Shown here in pieces: positions 26,361 to 34,332 of a DNA stretch of 54,507 bases. The notes under the pieces were generated by a model. That model ran no database searches. It was given only the letters and a program-made list of their open reading frames with translations, and was not told the origin of the DNA. Position numbers and translations under genes: made by a program. Positions within the stretch are counted from its first letter, which is position 1. Every line of letters starts with the position of its first letter. Source of the DNA: a virus; the IMG/VR virus record IMGVR_UViG_3300045612_000538, positions 1-54,507 of that record. The stretch is one strand, 5' to 3'.

Positions 26361-27753
26361 AAAGTTTTAAACGCTTCTCCATATGCTGTTTACCGTAAAA
26401 AAGTTGATCTGCTATGTCAAAAATAACTAGCTTTTCCTTATTTTGATGTAAGCGAAGACCACGGCCTATTGATTGTATAATCTTCACCTTTGCTTTTCCA
26501 CCTCCGGCGAAAATTATAAAATGTAAATTTCTTATATTTATTCCGGTCGAGAATATTTTTGATATGGCAACAACACAAATATTATCTTTTTTCTCCATTA
26601 AATTTTTAATTTTGTCTCTTTCTTCAACTTCAACTTCTCCGCGTATAAAATATACGTCTTTTGTTTTACAGTGTTCTTTCAATAACGATGTTATGGTTTC
26701 ACCGTGCTCAATAAAGTCTATTAAGATAAGAACATTATTCTTTAGACCGGTTACTAATTTACTAATAATTTTATTTCTAAAGTCACTCTTAATTATAAAT
26801 TTTTGTTCAGCTCTGAATCTATCTGATATTCCTACAAAATTTTCCTTTTCTTGTATTTTTTTATAAAAAAGTTGTAATATTTGAATCGTTACATTACTTA
26901 CATAATTTTCTAACCGAAGCTCGTAGCTATTTTTCTCGTAAAGAATAGGTCCAATTTTTCCTATAATGTTCCATTGGTCTAATTCGTTTTCTGGTAGTGT
27001 ACCGGTGAACCCAAATTTAAACGGGGTATTAATTTTTTTAATAATTTTGTTAATTTCGTTACCTCTTCTTATCTTATGAACTTCGTCAACTACAAGAAAG
27101 TTAATTTGAGTGAGCCAATCTAAGTTTGTGTTCTTGCTTTGAAGTATTCCCAGATTAGCAATAACCACGCTTGTTGTTAAATCGAGCGGATTACTACCTG
27201 TAAATTTTGAAGTACTGTAAGAAACTTTGTAACTTTTAAAATCACTAGATGTTTGGTTTACAAGACCAAGATCTGGAACTATAATCAAAGCTTTAGCTTT
27301 TGGTGTCTCACGAAACGCGTTAGCTAATACCGATGCTATAACTAAGGTTTTACCGCCTGCTGTAGCTAGAACAACAGTTCCCCTTCCAATTTTATAACAC
27401 TTTTCAACTATTTCTTTTTGATAATCTCTAAGATCTAATTTAAGTTTTTCTATTTCTTTATCTTGTTTCCAAAGACTCTTAGCGGGTAGTAATTGCTCTA
27501 AGATTTGAGTATCTGTCTTAATCTCATCTACATACTGTAGAAATGTGATAAACTTTCTTATCTCAAAGTATAAACCTAAATCAAACCTACCGTTAGGGGT
27601 GATAGCATAAGTTCTTTGCGGTACGAATCTTTTATAATTTCGTATAAATGCTGCAGATTCGTTTTTTACAGAAAACTTTTCTCGTATTTCATTAAACAGG
27701 TCACCACTAACGATGCCCTGCTTTTTAGCAGAGTCATATTCAAATGATATCAT
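26311..27753 (-). CDS. uvsW: UvsW helicase (superfamily 2)
   Basis: Branch-migration and R-loop unwinding helicase that shifts the phage from origin-dependent to recombination-dependent replication. 480 residues against 503 in T4. It shows RDYQKEIVEK (Q-motif region), Walker A ATAGGKTLV near residue 133, VVDEVHK (DEVH box), FTGTLPE (motif III) and QSIGRGLRLH (motif VI). It starts by overlapping the UvsY stop and runs into gp55. Confidence 0.95.
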   Translation of the reverse strand: MISFEYDSAKKQGIVSGDLFNEIREKFSVKNESAAFIRNYKRFVPQRTYAITPNGRFDLGLYFEIRKFITFLQYVDEIKTDTQILEQLLPAKSLWKQDKEIEKLKLDLRDYQKEIVEKCYKIGRGTVVLATAGGKTLVIASVLANAFRETPKAKALIIVPDLGLVNQTSSDFKSYKVSYSTSKFTGSNPLDLTTSVVIANLGILQSKNTNLDWLTQINFLVVDEVHKIRRGNEINKIIKKINTPFKFGFTGTLPENELDQWNIIGKIGPILYEKNSYELRLENYVSNVTIQILQLFYKKIQEKENFVGISDRFRAEQKFIIKSDFRNKIISKLVTGLKNNVLILIDFIEHGETITSLLKEHCKTKDVYFIRGEVEVEERDKIKNLMEKKDNICVVAISKIFSTGINIRNLHFIIFAGGGKAKVKIIQSIGRGLRLHQNKEKLVIFDIADQLFYGKQHMEKRLKLYEKENIQTNTKTIQEA

Positions 27754-28139
27754 GTGGTCTCAAGTTTTATGATATCTATTAAATTCTTCAAATCATAAGA
27801 TGTACTGCTTAGAGTCTTTTCTGCTTTCTCTAAAAGTTCTACTACAAGATTCAGTTCGTTTATTTTTTTGTCTATCTCTTTTAATTCGCTATGTTTTTCA
27901 GCGGTTTTTTCTATGATAGGTAATGCTAATTTGACAGGACTCGTCTCTTGGATTTGATCTACTAATTTTCGTTTTATTTCCTCTCTTTTACCTCGACATT
28001 CAAAAAGCTCATGTTTATGTCGAATATAGCGCCCAGCCCATTTATGCTTGATTCCGGGTAATTTCAACTGGTATTCTTTTAAATTTAGCTCGTCAATCTT
28101 TAAATCGCTTTCTAATTCCTTAATATAATCTTCGATCAT
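27750..28139 (-). CDS. uvsY: Recombination mediator UvsY
   Basis: Loads UvsX onto gp32-coated ssDNA. 129 residues against 137 in T4. It is all-helical with the UvsY layout: DYIKELESDLKID at the N-terminus, LPGIKHKWAGRYIRHKHEL (the helix before the ssDNA-binding region), and a C-terminal helix LLEKAEKTLSSTSYDLKNLI. Identity to T4 is low; order next to uvsW, as in T4, strengthens the call. Confidence 0.78.
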   Translation of the reverse strand: MIEDYIKELESDLKIDELNLKEYQLKLPGIKHKWAGRYIRHKHELFECRGKREEIKRKLVDQIQETSPVKLALPIIEKTAEKHSELKEIDKKINELNLVVELLEKAEKTLSSTSYDLKNLIDIIKLETT

Positions 28140-28173
28140 TAGCTAAATAATAATATATACAAACGTAAAATCC

Positions 28174-28464
28174 ATGAACAGATTTGAAAAAGTATTTAAT
28201 GAAGTTTTAGCTGAAAACAACTCCTCTGGAGGAGAAAGTAGCGTTTTTGGTAGTAACAATGGTCAGGATATTGGCTCTCATGGAAATCAGTTTGCCTCTC
28301 AAAATAGTAATGCCTATGCGAAAGGCGACAATCGAAAATTATCTCCTTACGGTCCTGCAGGAGCTGTATTAGGCGCTAAAGTTTCAAAGAAAAAAAAGAA
28401 ACGCAAAAGTTCTAACGTTACGGTTAAATTTCCGATACAGCGTAGAACATTTTCAGGTTATTGA
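28174..28464 (+). CDS. Small basic virion-type protein with CTS-like N-terminus
   Basis: 96 residues, not recognised. MNRFEKVFNEVLAENN is a clear example of the aromatic/amphipathic N-terminus with an LAE-N cleavage site. The middle is Ser/Asn/Gly-rich and disordered, and residues about 72-80 are a run of lysines (KVSKKKKKRKSS), suggesting DNA binding inside the head. It is followed after one base by a GIY-YIG nuclease gene, suggesting joint late expression. Confidence 0.75.
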   Translation: MNRFEKVFNEVLAENNSSGGESSVFGSNNGQDIGSHGNQFASQNSNAYAKGDNRKLSPYGPAGAVLGAKVSKKKKKRKSSNVTVKFPIQRRTFSGY

Positions 28465-28465
28465 T

Positions 28466-28879
28466 ATGGATTTAGGGCATTGGATAGTGGCAGAGGGTGT
28501 GGAATTTTCTGAAGAAAACTACGGTTTTATATATGAAATAACTAATAAAGTTAATAATAGAATTTACATTGGAAAAAAGCAATGTAAGCATAGAAGAAAA
28601 AGAAAACCGCTTAAGGGTAGGACTAAAAATAGAATTCAAATTCAAGAATCAGACTGGAAAACTTATACAAGTTCTTCAAATGATCTTAATTATGACATAC
28701 AAAAATATGGAAAGGAAAAATTTGTGTTTAAAATTATCCGTGCATGTAATTCAAAGTGGGAGCTAGCTTATTTTGAAATTAAAGAACAAATTGAAAGGGA
28801 AGCAATTTTATCCGAGCAATATTATAATGGAATAATAAACGTAAGAATTGGGCGTCCACCAAAAGATTTGAAGTTATAA
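28466..28879 (+). CDS. GIY-YIG-type endonuclease
   Basis: 137 residues. The GIY-YIG signature reads YGFIYEITN (residue 18) then RIYIGKKQ (residue 31), with DWKTYTSSS and a later IEREAILSEQYYNGI carrying the conserved Glu. It is close to the small phage-encoded GIY-YIG/Seg-like nucleases. It is short and has no visible DNA-binding module, so it need not be a homing enzyme. It begins one base after the packaged-type basic protein at 28174. Confidence 0.75.
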   Translation: MDLGHWIVAEGVEFSEENYGFIYEITNKVNNRIYIGKKQCKHRRKRKPLKGRTKNRIQIQESDWKTYTSSSNDLNYDIQKYGKEKFVFKIIRACNSKWELAYFEIKEQIEREAILSEQYYNGIINVRIGRPPKDLKL

Positions 28880-28900
28880 AAATATACTTTAAAATACAAT

Positions 28901-29455
28901 GTGAGTGATATTTTAAGTCGTTATAACATTCATTTAACAGATTTAGTTAATATTTACAAAAATAAAATTGATGTACCGCTTGTTAACGACTTGCATAAAT
29001 TTAGTATATTAGGTCAAATAGATAAATCATTTAGAAAACTATTTTTGCATAACGTAATTTTTTATGTTTGTCAAGAAATAGTAGAAACAAGATGTAAAGA
29101 GAAAATAATTTTATACTATTGTGAAAAAGAATTTTTACAGCAAAAACTTAATATTTTTGAACATTACAACAAGCATGCAATAAATTATGAGCTTTCTAAT
29201 GTATTTAAAATAATAAGAAATAAAATACCTATTCGCTATTTTAGCTCAGACACACCTATGTTAGAATTAAAGTCTTTATTAAAGGATAAAAACGGTAAAG
29301 CAGTAGATGTAGTAAACAAAATTCGTCATCTTTCTGACAAAAAAGTTTCTTATAGCTTTTTAAAAGCAAAATCATTTTGTAATAAGAATGGACTAGTGTT
29401 TTTAGTCAAAGAGTATTTTGAAAAGCTTAAGACAAAACATCTTTTTATATCATAG
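28901..29455 (+). CDS. Hypothetical helical protein
   Basis: 184 residues, not recognised. It is Lys/Phe/Ile-rich with several cysteines (YVCQEI, ETRCKEK, YYCEKE) but no regular zinc motif. The GTG at 28901 lies about four bases after TTAAAATA, again with no leader and no Shine-Dalgarno. It stands between the nuclease gene and the packaged-type gene at 29474. Confidence 0.65.
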   Translation: MSDILSRYNIHLTDLVNIYKNKIDVPLVNDLHKFSILGQIDKSFRKLFLHNVIFYVCQEIVETRCKEKIILYYCEKEFLQQKLNIFEHYNKHAINYELSNVFKIIRNKIPIRYFSSDTPMLELKSLLKDKNGKAVDVVNKIRHLSDKKVSYSFLKAKSFCNKNGLVFLVKEYFEKLKTKHLFIS

Positions 29456-29460
29456 TTTTT

Positions 29461-29468
29461 AATAAATA
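29461..29468 (+). promoter_or_regulatory. Late promoter box, leaderless start
   Basis: AATAAATA, five bases before the GTG at 29474; the predicted +1 is the first base of that GTG. Confidence 0.72.
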
Positions 29469-29473
29469 TATGT

Positions 29474-29815
29474 GTGAAGTTTAATGATTCATTAAAAAAC
29501 GCATATTTGTTGTTTGAGCAAGAGCCGCCTGAAAGCGCATTGCCAGATGCTGCAATGCCTCAGAAGGATGCATTACCAGAAGCGCCACCGGGCCCGGATT
29601 TAGAAACAAAAACCGATAAACTTACCCCTGAGGGCGAAGTAATGTTGATAAGATTACTATTAAAAGCGTTTGTATTGTCACCTGAACCGGAAGATGCATC
29701 TGAAATATCTAAAATTCAAAATGTTAATGCTAATAATGCTAAAGAAGTTCTAAAGAAAATTATTGGACTAGTAAGAAAATATACTAACGTTGATGTCGAT
29801 ATTCCGGAAGTTTAA
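29474..29815 (+). CDS. Virion-type protein with CTS-like N-terminus
   Basis: 113 residues, not recognised. MKFNDSLKNAYLLFEQE holds the aromatic pattern and an LFE-Q cleavage site. Residues 18-50 are Pro/Ala/Asp-rich and disordered; 50-110 form a small helical domain. The GTG start is set by the late box at 29461. It probably heads an operon with the two nucleotidyltransferase genes that follow. Confidence 0.75.
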   Translation: MKFNDSLKNAYLLFEQEPPESALPDAAMPQKDALPEAPPGPDLETKTDKLTPEGEVMLIRLLLKAFVLSPEPEDASEISKIQNVNANNAKEVLKKIIGLVRKYTNVDVDIPEV

Positions 29816-29832
29816 AACGGTGTCAAAAGGTT

Positions 29833-31017
29833 ATGAGGCTTTTTGATGAATACTATTTTTTAGTAAACGAAAAAGCTAGTCTTCTTCATCCTTATTCATT
29901 ACCAAATATTACAACTGGTAATGATCTTGTACGTTTTTTTCAAGAATCTATATCATCAATTGAGAATGGCAAAGCTACCTTAAAGTTTGATGGTGTTAAC
30001 TGTTCATTAAGATTTCAAAATAATCAATTTGTTTTAGATCGTTTTTCCTTGAAAGACGAGGAAGGTATAACAGCAGATAAGTTATCTTCAAGATTTAAAG
30101 AAGGACATGGTCTTATTGATGCGGGTCAAACAATATTAAAAATCTTTAATAATTCTATTCCTAATATACAACAAGAGCTTCATGAGTTAAGAATGTTAGA
30201 AAAAAGTAATATTGTTTTAAATATAGAATTTATTCAAGGTACAACAAACGTTATAAATTATAAACACAATTATTTTGTTATACATAATGTATTAGAAATT
30301 TATGAAGCTTTTAGTCCGGTAAGAAAATCTAGAAGCAGAAAAGTTAGAGCTATAGATTATGATAAAAATTCTTTAGAAAGATTAGTAAAAAAAATAAATT
30401 TAGAAGCTAATAAATTCAATTTTAATGTGGTACATAGAGAAATAGTGCGTTTTTCTACTAAACCAGATTTAAATAAAATTTTAAATTCTAAATTAGACAT
30501 AAAAATAAATGAAGAAAATATTCAATCTGATACTTTAAAAAATCTGCTAGAAAAAGCAAAAAATACAAGCAACGTTATAGTAAAACTTTTTGATAAAAGC
30601 TCAGTTCGAGCTCTAAGCAGAAAGATATACCTTTTATTCGCAGGTGGTTACAGTATCGAGCAAATTTTACTAGATTTAAATAAAGTCCAAGCCGTTGTAG
30701 ATGGTATTGTCTTTTATCATACTACTATGTTCTTAGGACAAGAAATTTTAAACTGCTTGGTTTCTAATTTAGGGCCTGTAAATGAACAAGAAGGTATTGT
30801 TATTAATGATATAACTTTATCACACGTACCTTTTAAAATTACCGGCACATTTATGACAAGGAATTATTTTGAGAGTAAATTTAGAAATGAAGAAGAGGAA
30901 TATGGATTTAAAGGTTTTTATAATAATGTACAAAAAACTTTAGGAGTTCCTTTTACAGAACCCGAATACGGTAAGCAAAGTCCGCAATTAAGATTAACAC
31001 CGGGAATGGTTATATGA
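29833..31017 (+). CDS. KxDG (ligase-like) nucleotidyltransferase, probably packaged
   Basis: 394 residues. The core motifs of the covalent nucleotidyltransferase/ligase superfamily appear in order: motif I LKFDGVN with Lys51, motif III LNIEFIQG with Glu132, motif IV EGIVI at residues 320-324, and motif V PFKITG with Lys335. It would form a lysyl-AMP intermediate, as DNA or RNA ligases do. A long insert (about 140-310) separates III and IV. The N-terminus MRLFDEYYFLVNEKA looks like a capsid-targeting segment. AAAAGG before the ATG is a close ribosome site. Substrate unknown. Confidence 0.7.
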   Translation: MRLFDEYYFLVNEKASLLHPYSLPNITTGNDLVRFFQESISSIENGKATLKFDGVNCSLRFQNNQFVLDRFSLKDEEGITADKLSSRFKEGHGLIDAGQTILKIFNNSIPNIQQELHELRMLEKSNIVLNIEFIQGTTNVINYKHNYFVIHNVLEIYEAFSPVRKSRSRKVRAIDYDKNSLERLVKKINLEANKFNFNVVHREIVRFSTKPDLNKILNSKLDIKINEENIQSDTLKNLLEKAKNTSNVIVKLFDKSSVRALSRKIYLLFAGGYSIEQILLDLNKVQAVVDGIVFYHTTMFLGQEILNCLVSNLGPVNEQEGIVINDITLSHVPFKITGTFMTRNYFESKFRNEEEEYGFKGFYNNVQKTLGVPFTEPEYGKQSPQLRLTPGMVI

Positions 31018-31679
31018 ATACCTTTCAAGATTTTTATAATAAATCTCTTAAAAATAACTTAGTAGTTATATTTCCAGGTAGATTCCAGCCTTTTCATCCG
31101 GGGCATAAAAAACTTTATGATTATGCAAAAGAGCAGTTTCCTGCTGCAGATTTTAAAATAGCTACTAGCAATGTGAATAGAACCACAACATATGAAGATC
31201 CTCGATATAAAATAGATCCTGAAAGATACCCTTTTACGTTTGAAGAAAAGAAAAAAATAATTCAAGCGTACGGTATACACGAATCTGAAATACAGCTAAC
31301 AGCTAATCCGTATAAAGCTGTAGAAATTTTAAAAGATTATAAACCGGAATTTACCAAAGTTATCTTTATTGGTGGAAAAAAGAATGAAAGTGAATCTGAA
31401 GGTAAGCCTAGATTTAGCTACTCTGAAACGTCTTATTTTCAGCCATTTAAAAAATTAGAAGATCTACAGCCATTTGATCCAAATCATAATGGTCATGCAT
31501 ATATTTATGAACCCTTAACGCTTACGTTTAAATTAGGAGAACAAATAGTACAAGACGCAAGTCAACTAAGAAAAATGTATAAAGAAGCTGACGAACAAAC
31601 AAAAAGAAATTATATAAGAGAATTGTTAGGAGAGTTTAATAAAGAGATTTATGATTTATTTTCTTCTAAATTAAGTTGA
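31014..31679 (+). CDS. NMNAT/cytidylyltransferase-like protein, probably packaged
   Basis: 221 residues. The HxGH superfamily signature is FPGRFQPFHPGHKKLYDYAK at about residues 20-39, and a C-terminal IVQDASQLRKMY supplies the (S/T)xxR-type motif. Members transfer AMP or CMP to NMN, phosphopantetheine or sugar/lipid phosphates; NAD-type chemistry is most likely but not certain. The first residues MNTFQDFYNKSLKN resemble the packaging N-terminus. It overlaps the ligase-like gene by 4 bases, so the two should act together. Confidence 0.75.
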   Translation: MNTFQDFYNKSLKNNLVVIFPGRFQPFHPGHKKLYDYAKEQFPAADFKIATSNVNRTTTYEDPRYKIDPERYPFTFEEKKKIIQAYGIHESEIQLTANPYKAVEILKDYKPEFTKVIFIGGKKNESESEGKPRFSYSETSYFQPFKKLEDLQPFDPNHNGHAYIYEPLTLTFKLGEQIVQDASQLRKMYKEADEQTKRNYIRELLGEFNKEIYDLFSSKLS

Positions 31680-31882
31680 GAAGATTTAAATGTAGCTGTT
31701 GTATCAGTTGAAAGCTTAGCTAATTCAAAAGCAAACTCATGAGAAGGTACAAGAGAGCGAAAGCGATTTAATACATCTTGGTAATACTTACTTTCTTTAT
31801 GTGCAGCTAGATTCTTTAAAATTCGGCCGCAATCATCAAAGGATAAGTGATTAACTTTCTTGTTTTTTTGCTTTTTACTCAT
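31649..31882 (-). CDS. Hypothetical small protein
   Basis: 77 residues, not recognised. It is basic at the N-terminus (SKKQKNKKVNHLSFDD), then helical. It overlaps the convergent NMNAT-like gene by 31 bases and follows the Cys-rich gene on its strand. Confidence 0.5.
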   Translation of the reverse strand: MSKKQKNKKVNHLSFDDCGRILKNLAAHKESKYYQDVLNRFRSLVPSHEFAFELAKLSTDTTATFKSSQLNLEENKS

Positions 31883-31896
31883 ACGCTTTAAAAAGC

Positions 31897-32511
31897 TTAG
31901 AGCTTTTTCTGTTCTATGACCTTGATAGTCTCAAAGAGTATTTTTTCTAAATTTTCTAAAGATTCTTTTTTTAATGAATTTTTCAAACTACTGATAACTT
32001 TCTCACTACCTTTATCAATAGCTGCGTAGAGTGATTCTTCATTATTCTCTTCAAGACTATTCATATCCATATTAAATTTCTGTCGGTATTTTTCGTAATC
32101 TTTATAAGCAAAAATTGAAGCTAAATTTTCTTGAGCTGTTGTGATTTTAGAAAATACCCAAGGTTCTAAATTTTCTTCATCTTTCAACAAATCATGAAGC
32201 ATAGCAGAAATTTTATGTATTCTAAAGAGCTCTTGTTTTGCCATAAAGGCACCAGTATCTTCCGAACCTCCTTCAAACCCTGATTCCGGTTCTATGCTTG
32301 TACCACATCTACATTCTTCACAATTTTCATCTTCACAAGTACATCCCTCTTCCCCTTCGCAAGCACATTTCTTTTTAGGGAGATTAATAACTGTAGGTTG
32401 TCTAGACCCTAACCCCACTTCGCTCTCAGCATTAGGACCTAAGCCAACGTTTTCCTTTACTACTTTTTGAGTATATAGCTCATTTAATAGTACAATGTCT
32501 TTCTCGAACAT
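31897..32511 (-). CDS. Cys-rich virion-type protein with CTS-like N-terminus
   Basis: 204 residues, not recognised. MFEKDIVLLNELYTQ has the packaging-type N-terminus with an LNE-L site. Residues 49-69 hold seven cysteines as CxC, CxC, CxxC and CxC among acidic residues (KKCACEGEEGCTCED then CEECRCG), a metallothionein-like metal site. The C-terminal half is helical. The ATG lies exactly at the expected +1 of the late box at 32517, so it should be leaderless. It is divergent from the 43-residue gene at 32549. Confidence 0.75.
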   Translation of the reverse strand: MFEKDIVLLNELYTQKVVKENVGLGPNAESEVGLGSRQPTVINLPKKKCACEGEEGCTCEDENCEECRCGTSIEPESGFEGGSEDTGAFMAKQELFRIHKISAMLHDLLKDEENLEPWVFSKITTAQENLASIFAYKDYEKYRQKFNMDMNSLEENNEESLYAAIDKGSEKVISSLKNSLKKESLENLEKILFETIKVIEQKKL

Positions 32512-32516
32512 ATAAA

Positions 32517-32524
32517 TATTTATG
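32517..32524 (-). promoter_or_regulatory. Late promoter box, leaderless start
   Basis: CATAAATA on the minus strand, five bases before the ATG at 32511. Confidence 0.7.
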
Positions 32525-32531
32525 CAAAATA

Positions 32532-32539
32532 CATAAATA
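32532..32539 (+). promoter_or_regulatory. Late promoter box
   Basis: CATAAATA, nine bases before the ATG at 32549, giving a four-base leader. Forms a divergent pair with 32517-32524. Confidence 0.65.
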
Positions 32540-32548
32540 ATTCTAACT

Positions 32549-32680
32549 ATGAAATCATTTAAAACGTTTTTTACAGAAAAAAAGAAAGCTCCGCGTGGTG
32601 TATGTTGGAAGGGTTATAAAATGGTCGGCCATAAAAAGAAAGGTGGCAAAACGGTTCCTAATTGTGTACCAAATAAGTGA
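32549..32680 (+). CDS. 43-residue basic peptide, packaged-type
   Basis: 43 residues: an aromatic N-terminus (MKSFKTFFTEKKK) with FTE-K as a possible cleavage site, then a basic body RGVCWKGYKMVGHKKKGGK and an end TVPNCVPNK. The WKGYKMVG and VPNCVP motifs resemble a short module I recall from T4-like marine phage proteins, of unknown function. Two cysteines are 21 residues apart. A late box precedes it and its TGA overlaps the GTG of the protease-like gene, so the two are coupled. Confidence 0.75.
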   Translation: MKSFKTFFTEKKKAPRGVCWKGYKMVGHKKKGGKTVPNCVPNK

Positions 32681-33324
32681 AAAATTTTCAGGATTTTTTT
32701 AATAGACCTGTACTTGGTGTCAATGAATTAATTGACATACAGGGTATTGGCAAAGTCAAGGCTAAAGTAGATAGCGGTAATGAAGGTTACAATGTTTTGC
32801 ATGGTATAGATATAAAGACAAGTAACGGTAAAATCACATTTACAACTGTAGATAACAAAACAGTAACATTACCTTTAAACGGGGATATGCAAATTCATAT
32901 TGGTAGTGGTGTAAAAGAAGACCGTCCTATGGTGAAGCTTTCATTCAGCTTGCTGGGTAAGACGTTTACCGAGCCATTTACAATTGCAGACCGTTCGGAA
33001 AATGAAGACCCGGTTTTAATTGGAGAACCATTTTTAAAAAAAATTAGAGGTTTAGTTGATGTTTCTAAAGAAATAAACGAATCTTTACAATACAAAGTAA
33101 TTGCAAAAAGAAATGATGAATTATCTAAAGCTTGGAATAAAAAAAAATATACAGAAAAAGAAATTAGAAAAATTGCTAACCGTCAGAAAGTTTTAATTAC
33201 AGATATAAAAGGTTCTCCGAAATTTAAAGGTAAAAATAAATTAAAAATAGTTAACCCATTAAATAAAAAATCATTTATTAAATTTAAAAAAGTTATCAAT
33301 AGCGACACCACAGAAACCGATTGA
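32677..33324 (+). CDS. Retropepsin-like protease (DUF785/RimB type), probably packaged
   Basis: 215 residues. Residues 17-135 match the retropepsin-like family once called ATP-dependent zinc protease (PF05618): ELIDIQGIGKVKAKVDSG with Asp32-Ser-Gly as the catalytic triad, RPMVKLSFSLLGKTF, and IADRSENEDPVLIGEPFL near residue 103. The first residues MKNFQDFFNRPV look like a packaging signal. The C-terminal 70 residues are very Lys-rich, perhaps for DNA or RNA contact. The GTG start overlaps the upstream TGA. It would be an aspartic protease; the substrate is unknown. Confidence 0.75.
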   Translation: MKNFQDFFNRPVLGVNELIDIQGIGKVKAKVDSGNEGYNVLHGIDIKTSNGKITFTTVDNKTVTLPLNGDMQIHIGSGVKEDRPMVKLSFSLLGKTFTEPFTIADRSENEDPVLIGEPFLKKIRGLVDVSKEINESLQYKVIAKRNDELSKAWNKKKYTEKEIRKIANRQKVLITDIKGSPKFKGKNKLKIVNPLNKKSFIKFKKVINSDTTETD

Positions 33325-33624
33325 TTGTAAAATTTGAAAAATATTGTATTGATTAATGGCTTTCGTAACAAACACAGTGGGCGCATAATGCACATCTGTA
33401 TCAATTCTATCCCCTATTTCTTCACCTGTTAGTAAAATATCATCTATAAAGTCCATAGCTCCTCTTAATTTTAAAAATTTGTAGTAAAAATCTTTATTAT
33501 CTGAACATTCTAACAACACTTCGCGGTGAAGGTATTCGTGGGCAAAAAAAGTAAGCTCTCTAATGCTAGATACCGACGATGGTGGGTTCACTAGGTCCCC
33601 ATGAATTATGAGGTTTGTAGCCAC
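33271..33624 (-). CDS. Hypothetical protein from a late promoter
   Basis: 117 residues, not recognised. It contains a helix with FFAHEYLHREVL and a DDILLTGEEIGDRID segment but no complete HExxH motif. The GTG start is six bases after a palindromic late box. Its last 54 bases overlap the convergent protease-like gene, the longest convergent overlap in the window, so this frame deserves care; promoter position favours it being real. Confidence 0.55.
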   Translation of the reverse strand: MATNLIIHGDLVNPPSSVSSIRELTFFAHEYLHREVLLECSDNKDFYYKFLKLRGAMDFIDDILLTGEEIGDRIDTDVHYAPTVFVTKAINQYNIFQILQSIGFCGVAIDNFFKFNK

Positions 33625-33630
33625 AATAAA

Positions 33631-33638
33631 TATTTATT
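33631..33638 (-). promoter_or_regulatory. Late promoter box (palindromic)
   Basis: AATAAATA on the minus strand within the palindrome AATAAATATTTATT, six bases before the GTG at 33624. Confidence 0.62.
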
Positions 33639-33643
33639 GTCAT

Positions 33644-34297
33644 TTAGATTAATTTTCTGTTCTGCGCAAACTCAATAAACTTATAAAACTCATTTCTCGA
33701 GTTATCATTATTATCTAGAAAGGCTCCGGACATCCGAGCAGTTCGCATAGTAGAATCATGACGAATACCACGGTTAGAACAGCATGTATGATTAGCTTCA
33801 ATCATGACTGCAACACCATTATTTTTCTCACAAACATTATTAATATAATCATGAATTTGCATTGTAAGATTTTCTTGAACTTGTGGGCGGCGAGAAAACC
33901 AATCTACAATTCGATTTAATTTACTCAATCCAATTACTTTTCCGTTCTTTGCAGGTATGTAAGCCACGTGTGCAAATCCCATAAAAGGAGCATGGTGATG
34001 TGAGCAAAGCGAAGTTAATTTAATATTTGTTTGTGCTACAATTCCATCATACTTGTCAATATTATCAAATGCTGTAACTTTGGGAGGCTCACTATAACAA
34101 CCCCAGGCAAAATCTTCCACAAAAGCTTTAGCAACCCGGTGCGGTGTATTTGAACTATTAGGATCATTTCTCCAGTCATATCCAAGCGCATCCATATATG
34201 CTTCATATGCTTTAGCTGCTTTATCTATAATTTCGTGCTTTTCTTGTTCGTTTACCGGGTGATTGTGGTTTGCAAAAGCTAATTTTTTTCTACTCAT
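33644..34297 (-). CDS. folE: GTP cyclohydrolase I
   Basis: First step from GTP (to dihydroneopterin triphosphate) for preQ0 or folate. From the ATG at 34297 it has 217 residues. Zinc ligands are visible in SLCSHHHAPFMG and in HTCCSNRG. NTPHRVAKAF, GLSKLNRIVDWFSRRPQVQE and the C-terminal RTARMSGAF are family landmarks. The open frame continues 52 codons upstream into unrelated sequence, so the internal ATG giving MSRKKLAF is the proper start. Confidence 0.95.
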   Translation of the reverse strand: MSRKKLAFANHNHPVNEQEKHEIIDKAAKAYEAYMDALGYDWRNDPNSSNTPHRVAKAFVEDFAWGCYSEPPKVTAFDNIDKYDGIVAQTNIKLTSLCSHHHAPFMGFAHVAYIPAKNGKVIGLSKLNRIVDWFSRRPQVQENLTMQIHDYINNVCEKNNGVAVMIEANHTCCSNRGIRHDSTMRTARMSGAFLDNNDNSRNEFYKFIEFAQNRKLI

Positions 34298-34332
34298 CTT
34301 TAATTTTTTAATATAATAGTACTGTTTTTCAA

